Below, in pieces: positions 44,423 through 52,947 of a stretch of DNA of 64,000 bases (position 1 is its first letter; every line of letters starts with the position of its first letter). The notes beneath the pieces were generated by a model, which ran no database searches, had not been told where the DNA came from, and was given only the letters and a program-made list of their open reading frames with translations. The DNA lies in contig CAZIZO010000015.1 of NCBI GenBank assembly GCA_964543905.1, positions 1 to 64,000 of the forward strand, given 5' to 3'. This DNA is from GCA-016699835 sp964543905. GTDB lineage: Bacteria > Planctomycetota > Phycisphaerae > Phycisphaerales > UBA1924. The position numbers and the translations under genes are program-made.

Positions 44423-47259
44423 GGTGCACCTACAAAGACAAAGGGAGCCCAAAGCAGCGGGTTGAGGCCCGCGGATGCCTTCTTCATCACCACGCGCCGG
44501 AGGGCCTCGGCGAGATGGAATCCATCAAGGCCCGCGAGGCAAGACGCATAACACTCCGACATCATCTCCGATGCCGAGGTGTCATTCAAGGCCCAGAGGC
44601 TCAAAAGGAGTGAGCCGGCCCCACCAGCCAGCAAACCCCGGACCAAGCCCCAGGCTTCATCGGCTGGGGATGAGAGCACACGTCCGGTATCACACGCGCT
44701 GAGCGTCACGTGCGCTCCATCAAGGCACATCTCATGGGCATCAAAGGCGGTCAGCCAACCGTCCGCCAGGCGAACGCCGGAATCGGCCGGGTTCTTTGCG
44801 ACGAATCGCCCGTGCGTGGCCATATGAATGAGTTTTTTCCCGCGGCAGGCCTCGAGGACTCGCGTGCGTGTTGCTTCCGCACCGAGCAGCAATGTGCAGT
44901 CGGGCAGCACGCGAGCGATGGCCCGCGCCTCCTCTTCGGACTGAGGCGACATCGCGTCCGAGACACCCACCACCAACGAGGCTCCCGTCACCTTGCTCCG
45001 CGACCGCAACCGGAGTTGCGCCAGCACGCTCGCGCTGGGAACGTGCGCGACACGGAATCTCGCGCACAACGGGATCTCTTCGTTCAACATCGCATGGAAG
45101 GGCACCGCGTGCAGCACGCCCGTCGGGACCACGACGAGCGACCCGGAGCCGAACAACCACTCCTCCACCGGATCGAGCAGCAGCACGCGAAGCCGCTCCA
45201 GGTGCATACGGACGTCGCGTCCACGGCTCTGGACGCCGGAGTGCGTAGATCGGGCGACCTCAAGGTGCAGGTCTTCCATCGCGTCGCGGACCTCGTCGAT
45301 CGAGCACACGCCGCGACACACGCTCGACCGTCCGCGCCCGTCGCAGGCGAGCACGCTCAGCATGCCGGCCTCGCCGAAGTACTCCAGCAGCGAGGTGTCC
45401 GGGCCGAGCATGGCCATGGCGCTGGCCATGTCGATCGACGAAGCCCCGGCGATCAACTGGGGGCGAGATGCGGCAATCCGGCGCTCGAGATGATGGATTT
45501 CCCGCTCGCGTTCGACGAGTTGTCCGGTCCAGGGTTCAAGGTTTGCCGAGGCCTGAGTTGGGCCTGGCGAACGACCGATCGCGTCGAGATCACTGTAGAG
45601 CGCGTTGAGTTCGCTCCTTATGGCTGCAAGTTGGGAGAGCATCGCGCGATCTCCCTGGGTGTCGCCTTCGCCATCTGGAGACGTCGCACGCGAGCGATCC
45701 TGCAAGAGATCGAGGAGCGCGCGCCCTTTGCCTCGCTCGACCAACGAGAAGGCTTGCGAGAGAGCGGTCGCGGCGCCACGGTCGAGCACCGCCCCGATGC
45801 ACTCTTCGTACAGGTCGTGGCGATCACCGGCGAAGGCGGCGCGAAATCGATCCGCGTGCAGCATGCCTCGCGTACGCTCCGCTTGCTCGAGCGCTGACTC
45901 ATAATCGTCAATGGCCTCGTCGAATCGTCCGCATGCTCTCCGACATCGCGCTCGAACACGCAACGCGTCTTCGAGGAGGGGCGGCACGCCGAGTTTCCTG
46001 GCATCGTGCACGACGGCATCCAGCGCCTCGTTGCGGCGTGTCGAGTCCTCCCGGCCATCGAGTTTCGCCAGACTCAGTCGGACGCGCAGGTGCTCCACCG
46101 GGAGGTCACGAAGGAGGGACTCGGCCCGGAGCAGGAGCGTCCTGGCGCCGTCGGCGTCTCCGCGCCGATGCCGCGCCATCGCCATGACTTTGAGCGAGCG
46201 TGCAAGCGCCATGCGATTGCCGAGCGCCTCGGCGCTCGTCGCCGCACGCGTGAGGGCCTTCTCGGCTTCGTCCCATCGCCCAAGTTCAACGAGCGCTCGC
46301 CCCAAACCGAGTTCGCCCCGGAGGACTTCCCAGGTCATCTTGTGCTCGCGGAGCACGTCGAGCGATCGTGTGTAGGTTTCGATCGCCTCCTCGCGGAGGC
46401 CGGTGGCGGCCAGCGCCTCCGCGTGCTCCACGCCCAGCCTCGCGGCATCGCCCGGTGCGTCGAGCAATCCGTACCGCTGCCGAGCGTGCTCGAAGTGTTG
46501 CAGCGCCAACTCCAGCATGCCTTGTCGAGCGAACAAGTCCGCGAGGTTTCCCTCGACGATCGCCGCCGCCCGGTCCAGTCCGGCCGCCTCGAACGAGCGC
46601 AGCGATGCACGAAACGCTCGGCCTGCCTCGTCGAATCGTCCAATATCGAGGAGCGCCTCGGCGCAGTTGCTTTCCAACTGAGCCCGAAGGACGGGTTCGT
46701 TCGACAAGGCGCCTCGCGCTCGCCCAAATGCCTCGATCGCCCGGTGGGGCTCCCCGCGCATCCGCTCCACCGCGCCGATGTTGATCTCGGCGCGTGCCGC
46801 TTGGACGGGCTCGCCAAGAAGTTGGAACGCCTCTCGGGCACGCACACCGGCGGCGATGCCCTCGGCGTGCCGACCCAACCTGGCGAGGGAGTGCAGCGTG
46901 GCGAGTTGCACGCGCGCCGCCTCCAATGACGCGGACCCATTCCCGAGCACGGCGCTCGCCTCGCCCAGGAGCAGGAGTGCCTCTTCGAGGCGGTTCGCGT
47001 ACGCGAGTGTTTGGGCCCGGATGCGTCTCGACGCCGACCGCGAGGCCGGATCGCCGGACGCATCCGCGAGCCGAATCAACTTCTCGCTCAGCACACTCGC
47101 GCGGGCGAGGTCGCCAATGACCAGACGCTCGACATGCTCGCACAGCAGTCGTAACACCTCGGAGGCGTTCTTGTGCGCTCGCACCCACGCCGATTCCCCG
47201 CCGGGCGACATGCCGTCGAGGTCGTCAATCCACCTTGCGATGGGGACATCCGAGGTCAT
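44419..47259 (-). CDS. TPR protein with C-terminal CHAT protease domain
   Basis: The 946-residue product starts with about 550 residues of TPR-like helices, for example EEALLLLGEAS and GRFDEAGRAFRAS, then a CHAT domain. CHAT proteins are caspase-like Cys proteases. The catalytic pair is visible: His816 (HMATHGRF) and Cys856 (LSACDTG). RGLLAGGAGSLLLSLWALND completes the signature. No signal peptide is seen, so it is probably cytoplasmic. Its start overlaps the stop of the 47256 gene (ATGA) and its stop overlaps the S8 protease start (ATGA). Known CHAT systems act in programmed responses, but this arrangement's role is inferred. Confidence 0.93.
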   Translation of the reverse strand: MTSDVPIARWIDDLDGMSPGGESAWVRAHKNASEVLRLLCEHVERLVIGDLARASVLSEKLIRLADASGDPASRSASRRIRAQTLAYANRLEEALLLLGEASAVLGNGSASLEAARVQLATLHSLARLGRHAEGIAAGVRAREAFQLLGEPVQAARAEINIGAVERMRGEPHRAIEAFGRARGALSNEPVLRAQLESNCAEALLDIGRFDEAGRAFRASLRSFEAAGLDRAAAIVEGNLADLFARQGMLELALQHFEHARQRYGLLDAPGDAARLGVEHAEALAATGLREEAIETYTRSLDVLREHKMTWEVLRGELGLGRALVELGRWDEAEKALTRAATSAEALGNRMALARSLKVMAMARHRRGDADGARTLLLRAESLLRDLPVEHLRVRLSLAKLDGREDSTRRNEALDAVVHDARKLGVPPLLEDALRVRARCRRACGRFDEAIDDYESALEQAERTRGMLHADRFRAAFAGDRHDLYEECIGAVLDRGAATALSQAFSLVERGKGRALLDLLQDRSRATSPDGEGDTQGDRAMLSQLAAIRSELNALYSDLDAIGRSPGPTQASANLEPWTGQLVEREREIHHLERRIAASRPQLIAGASSIDMASAMAMLGPDTSLLEYFGEAGMLSVLACDGRGRSSVCRGVCSIDEVRDAMEDLHLEVARSTHSGVQSRGRDVRMHLERLRVLLLDPVEEWLFGSGSLVVVPTGVLHAVPFHAMLNEEIPLCARFRVAHVPSASVLAQLRLRSRSKVTGASLVVGVSDAMSPQSEEEARAIARVLPDCTLLLGAEATRTRVLEACRGKKLIHMATHGRFVAKNPADSGVRLADGWLTAFDAHEMCLDGAHVTLSACDTGRVLSSPADEAWGLVRGLLAGGAGSLLLSLWALNDTSASEMMSECYASCLAGLDGFHLAEALRRVVMKKASAGLNPLLWAPFVFVGAP

Positions 47260-47873
47260 CCGATACGAAGTTCCTTGATCTCCAACGCGGCGTCACCCAG
47301 CCGGACGTACACATCAAAGACGCCCCGGGCGACATCGACGCGGAACTTCCCGTCCGGTTCAACACGCGCATGCCCCGCCACGCCACGATCACCATCCGTC
47401 CGAACGAATGCGACCTCGGTTGCCGGGCCGCGGTTCGAATCGATCACCCCTCGCACCCGCCAGCGCGGATCTCCCTCCTCGGGAGGCGAGACCATGAGGT
47501 GCACCCGACCGGCGTCCGATGAATACTCGGCGAGACCATCATCCCCAGGTCCGCGATATCCGGGCATGCCGTCCAGCGTGGGGCTGGGGATCCATGCCGA
47601 GACGACCTTGGTCAGTTCACGGATCCAATCGGCGCGAGCGGCGGGCCCCGACATCAAACGCTTCGCAGCCTCACGGACGTGCAAGGGGGCGCTCACCGAT
47701 TGGTCGGTCCGCATCGACTCTACCGCTTCCCGAACGAGCCGCTCCAACTCCGCCACCTCCGCATCGCGTGCGAGGAGGGCGCGGGTCTTCTCGTGGTCTC
47801 TGGGATCGATCTCGCCCAAGGCCAGTCTGATCGCAAGGTCTTGTAACTCCTGCCGTTCCATTTCGTCGTCCAT
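47256..47873 (-). CDS. Unknown protein between ECF sigma and CHAT genes
   Basis: From the ATG at 47873 the product has 205 residues. The N-terminal part (MDDEMERQELQDLAIRLALG) is helical and acidic, resembling the cytoplasmic part of anti-sigma factors, but no zinc-binding HxxxCxxC is present. The C-terminal part (RWRVRGVIDSNRGPATEV, then repeated V-rich strands) looks like a beta domain. There is no membrane span. Its stop overlaps the CHAT start and it follows the sigma gene by 53 bases. An anti-sigma or adaptor role is a guess. A second Met at codon 5 is also a possible start. Confidence 0.6.
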   Translation of the reverse strand: MDDEMERQELQDLAIRLALGEIDPRDHEKTRALLARDAEVAELERLVREAVESMRTDQSVSAPLHVREAAKRLMSGPAARADWIRELTKVVSAWIPSPTLDGMPGYRGPGDDGLAEYSSDAGRVHLMVSPPEEGDPRWRVRGVIDSNRGPATEVAFVRTDGDRGVAGHARVEPDGKFRVDVARGVFDVYVRLGDAALEIKELRIG

Positions 47874-47926
47874 TCCTTTTCGCCCGTTCTCCCAAAGAAG
47901 GCGCTGACGAGCGTGTGAAATACACC

Positions 47927-48481
47927 TCACTCGCCTGTCGAGCGAACTCGCTTCAAAATCTCCGCGAGTTTGGTGAGGCAACGGTTCCGTGTGGGGCCGA
48001 TGCTCCCCTCGGGCATGTCAAGGTCCCTGGCAAGTGTGGCGTAATCGACGGTGGTGGGGGTCAGGAACAAGGCCGTCAGCAGGCGTTCGCATCGTCCACC
48101 CAGTTCTTGGAGCGCCCGTCGCACCGCGTGCTGCCGCTCCAAGGTTTCCAGTGCATCCATGTCGGGATTGGAGGCGAACATGCCTTCGTCGATCGCGACG
48201 CCCTGACGCTTCTTTCGATCACGGCCCAACCGCCAGCACTCTCGATAGGTCGTGGTTAAGAGCCACCTCGCGAGGTCCGGATGATCGCCTAAACGATGGA
48301 TACTCCGGTGCAGTTTGACGAAGACTTGCTGGAAGATGTCCGCGCACCCGTCATCGCCGATGCCGTACTTGCGAGGGACGGAATAGACCAATCGCTCGTA
48401 GCGGTCCACGAGCGTGCGCCACGCGCGTTCGTCGCCCTGCGCTGCACGTCGGGTAAGTTCCTGGGTGGGCGTGGAGGTCAT
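47927..48481 (-). CDS. ECF-type sigma factor
   Basis: The 184-residue product has sigma region 2 (ERLVYSVPRKYGIGDDGCADIFQQVFVKLHR in parts, WLLTTTYRECWRL) and region 4 (GRCERLLTALFL, TVDYATLARDLDMPEGSIGPTRNRCLTKL, split). It belongs to the ECF group but not the TIGR02999 type at 23189. It is first in a minus-strand run: sigma, unknown, CHAT, S8 protease. The start at 48481 is preferred over 48559 because it begins with MTSTPTQELTRRAAQ, the usual region 2 lead-in. Confidence 0.92.
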   Translation of the reverse strand: MTSTPTQELTRRAAQGDERAWRTLVDRYERLVYSVPRKYGIGDDGCADIFQQVFVKLHRSIHRLGDHPDLARWLLTTTYRECWRLGRDRKKRQGVAIDEGMFASNPDMDALETLERQHAVRRALQELGGRCERLLTALFLTPTTVDYATLARDLDMPEGSIGPTRNRCLTKLAEILKRVRSTGE

Positions 48482-48907
48482 GGGTGGACGTGTTGCGGGG
48501 CTTCCTTGCCAGCGGACATGAGATTCACGAGCGCTCGCGGGCTTCCGCCTGGTTTTCACGCGGGCGGCCTCGCCGCGTCATGAGCGAGAGGGATCGTACC
48601 GCAAAGGGCGAAGCGATGTCGATCGACTCGTGGTCGTGTGCCGGCGTGATCGTGCCGAGGGGACGAGGCCCATCGTTCGAAGCATTCGGCGAGTTCTCCA
48701 AAGGTACCGGACGCTCGGCACAGGCTCGTCGATGTGCTGGGAAGGGCCCTTTGGGGCCGTGGCGATTTCTCCGGCACGACGTTGCAACTGAGACCCCGTC
48801 TCATTTGGCTGATATTCTGACTCTCTTGTCATCTTTTTGTTGAGTTGAGCGTATTTTCAGGCATGGTTCTGCCCTTTTCCTCTGGACAGGGGGTGACGGG
48901 AGCACAC
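48482..48907. other. Divergent spacer between ECF sigma and HAF-dockerin genes
   Basis: This 426-base stretch lies between divergent genes. Its right end is AT-rich (48800-48860) with TATTCT (48813-48818) and TATTTT (48852-48857) as -10-like matches, but no properly spaced -35. It could contain promoters for both directions. I see no other gene or structure. Confidence 0.4.
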
Positions 48908-50155
48908 ATGCGAAGGACAGACCTGGGACTTGCACTCGCGGGCGTGTCGGGGATCGTGGGCATGGCCTTCGGGCAGTCCATTGTGGATATCGGGGTTCTG
49001 GGAACCTCGCAACGAACGAGCGCCTATGCCGTGAACCATGATGGCTCCGCCGCGGCTGGGATGGGCACACTGTCCGGAGGGCTCATTCGCGCGGTGCGGT
49101 GGACGCCTTCGGGACTGCAGAACCTGAACACCGTGCCGGGCGGAATTCGCTCGATTGCCTTCGCGATGAGCGACGATGGAAACTCCGTGGCCGGTGGGAG
49201 CATCGTGTCGGGAGGGGCGCACGCCTTCCTCTGGACCACGACGGGGGGCATGCAAGACCTCGGCACGCTTCCTGGGCAGACGGTCGTCTACGCCTTTGCC
49301 ATCAGCGGCGACGGGCAAGTGGTTGCGGGCGGTGTGACGTATGGGGGCGTCGGACTCGCCTTTCGCTGGACCAGTGCCACGGGCATGGTCAACCTTGGCT
49401 CGCTTGGAAGCGACACGAGTGCGGCGATCTACGCCCTCAACCGGGACGGCAGCATTGGCGCGGGCGTGAGCGGAATGGGCAGTGCCTATCAGGCCGTGCG
49501 ATGGACCGGGGGCGGGATGCAGCCCCTCGGGTTCCTGCCCGGTGGCGTGACCTCGGAGGCAAACGCGATCAGCGCGGACGGGAACACGATCGTCGGCCTC
49601 TCGGATTCCAGCATGGGATCGCGTGCCTTTCGATGGACGATCGATGGCGGCATGCACGACCTCGGCACGATTGCCGGGCGATCCGCGCCCGAGGCGCTCG
49701 CTATCAGCGCCGATGGCTCGGTGATCGCGGGCTCCGATTCGGGCGGCGCTTTTCTTTGGACCCAGGGCACGGGGATGGTCGATCTCGCGTCGTATCTGTC
49801 GGCGCACGGCGTCAACATGACCGGCTGGACGCTCCAGGCGTGCTACGCCATCGGCTCGGACCGCACGGCGCTTGCCGGACAGGGTGTGCACAACGGTTCG
49901 CAGCGCGGCTTTGTCGTCCGCGGGCTGCAGCCGATCACGACGCCGGGTTGCGTCGCCGACGTGGACGACGGGACAGGCTCGGGCACACCCGACGGCGGCG
50001 TGACGATTGACGACCTCTTGTACTACCTGTTTCTTTTCGAAGAAGGAAGCCTCGCCGCCGACGTGGACAATGGCACCTTCACGGGTGTTCCCGACGGCGG
50101 GGTGACGATCGACGACCTGCTCTACTTCCTGTTCCGCTTCGAGGGCGGGTGTTGA
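48908..50155 (+). CDS. HAF-repeat protein with GC-type dockerin anchor
   Basis: The 415-residue product has a signal peptide (MRRTDLGLALAGVSGIVGMA). It then has six or more HAF-type repeats, such as LGTLPGQTVVYAFAISGDGQVVAGG and LGFLPGGVTSEANAISADGNTIVGL (each cited in part). Two dockerin-like units close it, ending EGGC. The architecture matches the protein at 40441, on the opposite strand. Start at 48908 is preferred over 48845 because the signal peptide begins there after GGGAG. No catalytic motif is visible. Confidence 0.85.
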   Translation: MRRTDLGLALAGVSGIVGMAFGQSIVDIGVLGTSQRTSAYAVNHDGSAAAGMGTLSGGLIRAVRWTPSGLQNLNTVPGGIRSIAFAMSDDGNSVAGGSIVSGGAHAFLWTTTGGMQDLGTLPGQTVVYAFAISGDGQVVAGGVTYGGVGLAFRWTSATGMVNLGSLGSDTSAAIYALNRDGSIGAGVSGMGSAYQAVRWTGGGMQPLGFLPGGVTSEANAISADGNTIVGLSDSSMGSRAFRWTIDGGMHDLGTIAGRSAPEALAISADGSVIAGSDSGGAFLWTQGTGMVDLASYLSAHGVNMTGWTLQACYAIGSDRTALAGQGVHNGSQRGFVVRGLQPITTPGCVADVDDGTGSGTPDGGVTIDDLLYYLFLFEEGSLAADVDNGTFTGVPDGGVTIDDLLYFLFRFEGGC

Positions 50156-50222
50156 TGCCGCGACGTCGATGGTGTCGGTGTGTTCGTTTCCTCGGGGTGC
50201 TGGTTCCTTTGGAGTTCTTCGA

Positions 50223-51992
50223 ATGAAGTCTCTGCTCACCTGTGTTCTGATGTGGCTCTGTGGATGCACCCCCGCGCTCGCGCAGACTGTGCTGGTCAAC
50301 CAAACCCCGGTCAGCGGAGGCGGCGTCTCCCGCTCGTCGCAACTCTGGCAAGACCCGGGGCCGAACGGGAATGACCTGGACAGCGACGCCGTCTGCTGGG
50401 CGGATTTCACGCTCACCTCCGCCGCGACCATCGACCATATGGAGTGGTGGGGGACAGGGGCTTGCGAACTGGGCTTCCGGATCGAGTTCTGGCGTCAAGA
50501 CCCGAACACCATCGCCTATCAGCCATTGGGGGTTTTTTATTACGGCGGCGATCACACCGTGCAGCCCGAGCGCCGGTTCGACACCACGTCGTACACCACG
50601 ACCGCGGGTCCCGGGGGGATCAGTCACTACTCGCTCGACCTGACGAGCCCCGTCACCCTCGCCGCCAACGACGCCTCCAACGTGCGATGGTTTGTGGCGA
50701 TCATCGGGCTGACGCATCAGGCCTATGTGCCGTGGAACTGGGCGCAGGGCACGGGCGGCACGGGGCACACGTACCAGTTTGTTCGTGGACTGCACACTTT
50801 CCGATCGCTGGGTGAGGGGCGTGCGCTGCTGCTTCGTGCGGCGGGTGGAGCGACCGTCACGATCGCCGCCACGGCGAACCCGGCGAGCGCGGGCACCACC
50901 ACGGGCGCGGGGAGTTATGCGCCAGGGTCGCTGGCCGTTCTGCACGCCACGCCGAATGCCGGCTGGGGCTTTTTCGACTGGACGGAGGGCACGACCCATC
51001 TGACCTCATCACGCACCTACTCGTTCACCGTCTCGGGCCCTCGGACGCTCCGCGCCAACTTTGTCCCGGCCTACACGATTTCCACCAGCGTCTTTCCCCA
51101 GGGGGCGGGCACCACCACGGGTGATGGCGTGTACAACACCGGGACGTCCGTCACCGTCACCGCCTCGCCCACGTTCGGCTACATCTTCTCCGAGTGGACG
51201 GAGCAGGGCTTCCCCGTTAGCAACGACCCGACGTACACCTTTAGCGCCACCGGCACGACGACACTCGTCGCGAACTTTGTGCCCGATCCTTCGCTTGTGC
51301 TCTTCGACTTTGACAATGCGCAAGTCCACATGTCGCTCCCGCAGAGCATCACGGTCAACGGACTTACCGCGAATCTCTCGGCCACCGGCGGCGGGTTTTC
51401 CATTCAGCCCGCCAACTCGCTCGGATTCACGCCCGTGGGCTTTGGTGGGCTCTGCGTGTATCCCAACAGCGTCTTTGCCGCCGACCTGCTTGTTTCATTC
51501 TCCAGCCCCATCACGAGTTTCTCCATCCTCTACTCACCCGCCGAGAACGGGTGTGACAACTCCGCGACGATGCGCGTGACGGCGTTGAGTGCCGGAGTCG
51601 AGGTCGGGACCGCGACCACCACCGCGCCCCAGCCCGGCACTTGGCCCACCGGCACGCTGAGCATCGACCTTGCCACGCCCTTCGACAGCGTGGTTGTGCA
51701 TTATGACTCACGCCCACCCACCTGCCAGGATTGGGGGCCCATCTTCCTCGCCGACGACATGCGAGTCCTCCTCGCCCCTGTGCGGTGTGTGGCCGACGTC
51801 GACGATGGCACTTTCTCCGGTACACCCGACGGCGGCGTGACGATCGACGACCTGTTGTACTACCTCTTCATCTTTGAGAGCGGCATCCTCGCCGCGGACG
51901 TGGACGATGGCACGGGCACCGGCACGCTTGACGGCGGCGTGACGATCGACGACTTGCTCTATTACCTTCAGCGCTTTGAAGCCGGTTGCTGA
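50223..51992 (+). CDS. Secreted multi-domain protein with GC-type dockerin anchor
   Basis: The 589-residue product has a signal peptide ending PALAQ. A beta-rich region without known motifs follows (about 20-205). Two divergent InlB B-like repeats come next (about 210-281 and 283-350), with TTTGAGSYAPGS and GTTTGDGVYNTGTSV turns and WTEG/WTEQG motifs. A lectin- or CUB-like beta region (about 355-510) then leads to two dockerin-like units from about 520, closing EAGC. It lies 67 bases after the HAF protein gene, probably in one operon. Adhesion or surface binding is plausible but not shown. Confidence 0.82.
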   Translation: MKSLLTCVLMWLCGCTPALAQTVLVNQTPVSGGGVSRSSQLWQDPGPNGNDLDSDAVCWADFTLTSAATIDHMEWWGTGACELGFRIEFWRQDPNTIAYQPLGVFYYGGDHTVQPERRFDTTSYTTTAGPGGISHYSLDLTSPVTLAANDASNVRWFVAIIGLTHQAYVPWNWAQGTGGTGHTYQFVRGLHTFRSLGEGRALLLRAAGGATVTIAATANPASAGTTTGAGSYAPGSLAVLHATPNAGWGFFDWTEGTTHLTSSRTYSFTVSGPRTLRANFVPAYTISTSVFPQGAGTTTGDGVYNTGTSVTVTASPTFGYIFSEWTEQGFPVSNDPTYTFSATGTTTLVANFVPDPSLVLFDFDNAQVHMSLPQSITVNGLTANLSATGGGFSIQPANSLGFTPVGFGGLCVYPNSVFAADLLVSFSSPITSFSILYSPAENGCDNSATMRVTALSAGVEVGTATTTAPQPGTWPTGTLSIDLATPFDSVVVHYDSRPPTCQDWGPIFLADDMRVLLAPVRCVADVDDGTFSGTPDGGVTIDDLLYYLFIFESGILAADVDDGTGTGTLDGGVTIDDLLYYLQRFEAGC

Positions 51993-52036
51993 TTCCGGGT
52001 TGCTCATCCTCTCGATCTGAACTTCTCGCTCCTGCT

Positions 52037-52068
52037 CGCCCGCTTCGGTTCGATCCGGCGGGCGTTTT
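52037..52068 (+). terminator. Intrinsic terminator after the dockerin operon
   Basis: CGCCCGC (52037-52043) pairs with GCGGGCG (52058-52064); an inner CGG/CCG extends the stem. TTTT follows. It ends the plus-strand dockerin genes. Confidence 0.75.
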
Positions 52069-52257
52069 GTTCTCGGGTTGAGTCACGAGCCCTCGTGTGC
52101 GGATTGCAGGGCGTCCCGGTGCCCTCGTCACGCGTCCGGCTTCCCGCGCGGCGAGGTGTGGAACGGCGGAGGAGCCTGGCGCTCTCAATAGTGCCGGCGC
52201 GTGCTCCGCGTGAAGCGCGAGGGGCGGCCGTCGCCGCTGGGGCTGGAGGAGCCTATC

Positions 52258-52386
52258 ATGAAAAACCGATACTCCCGTACGCATGCCCTCCGTGATGGCC
52301 AGATCCGCCGCCGTTCTCCTGCTCGTGCTGCAGGTCCTGATCGTGTTGGCTCCCGGACGGGCGCTCTGTCTCCAACTTCCGCATGA
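52258..52386 (+). CDS. Small ORF with strong RBS overlapping the next gene
   Basis: A textbook GGAGG lies eight bases before the ATG at 52258. The frame encodes 42 residues, mostly basic, and ends inside the next gene in another frame. It may be a translated leader that couples to the downstream start, which has no clear RBS. It could also be spurious. Confidence 0.3.
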   Translation: MKNRYSRTHALRDGQIRRRSPARAAGPDRVGSRTGALSPTSA

Positions 52387-52747
52387 TGCTCCCCACCCGT
52401 TGGGCGGGATCGTCGCGTGCGGGCGTGGCGAGGCATCCGCTTGCGATTCGATGGGCGGGCATGTTGGCGATGTGGACGACGAGTTGTGCGGGCGGAGCGA
52501 AGCGCAGCACCCGGAGACTGGCTGTCGCTGCCATGTGCACGTTCCTGTTCCGGGCGCTCCGCATGCTCCCAATCCTCCACGATTGGACCAGCCGGATCAT
52601 CGATCGCCCATGTCTCCTCGCGGCATCGCGATGGTGCTCGGATGGATTGGGCGCCCGGTTCCGGTCATGTGGAATCGTGGGCATCCTCCGGATTTCACGG
52701 GCAGTGACCAGGTTCTTGGGCTGCGGGCCACTCGTCTTCTCATCTAG
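52283..52747 (+). CDS. Small secreted Cys/His-rich protein
   Basis: The 154-residue product has a hydrophobic signal peptide (ARSAAVLLLVLQVLIVLAPG) followed by scattered Cys and His, including CRCHVHVPVP around residue 80. Position directly before a heavy-metal RND operon suggests a metal-binding or sensing role. The ATG at 52283 has no clear RBS; a later Met (codon 5) is possible. A strong RBS lies just upstream in the frame of the small ORF at 52258. I do not recognise the family. Confidence 0.55.
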   Translation: MPSVMARSAAVLLLVLQVLIVLAPGRALCLQLPHDAPHPLGGIVACGRGEASACDSMGGHVGDVDDELCGRSEAQHPETGCRCHVHVPVPGAPHAPNPPRLDQPDHRSPMSPRGIAMVLGWIGRPVPVMWNRGHPPDFTGSDQVLGLRATRLLI

Positions 52748-52820
52748 GTCCGGCGATCCACACGGCGTCTTTTGAACATTCGTTCGAGAGCGGTTGTTGC
52801 GTTGGACCTGAGGCGCATTG

Positions 52821-52848
52821 AACGCGACGCGGAGCGCGATGTCGCGTT
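52821..52848 (+). terminator. Hairpin between the small secreted protein and the efflux operon
   Basis: AACGCGAC (52821-52828) pairs perfectly with GTCGCGTT (52841-52848), with an inner GCG/CGC. TTTCG follows, so termination is possible but weak; an attenuator is another reading. Confidence 0.4.
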
Positions 52849-52947
52849 TCGTCCGTACGTTTCTGGCGTGCGCCAAGAGGCGAACTGCTGCATTTCATGC
52901 AAAGGCTCGCATCTGCGTGCGAGTATGGACCATTGTGCGGAGATGAC

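Noticed and set aside
48826..48857. TTGTCA and TATTTT as a promoter for the HAF-dockerin gene
   Set aside because: The spacing is 20 bases, too long to call with confidence; reported only as an AT-rich spacer.
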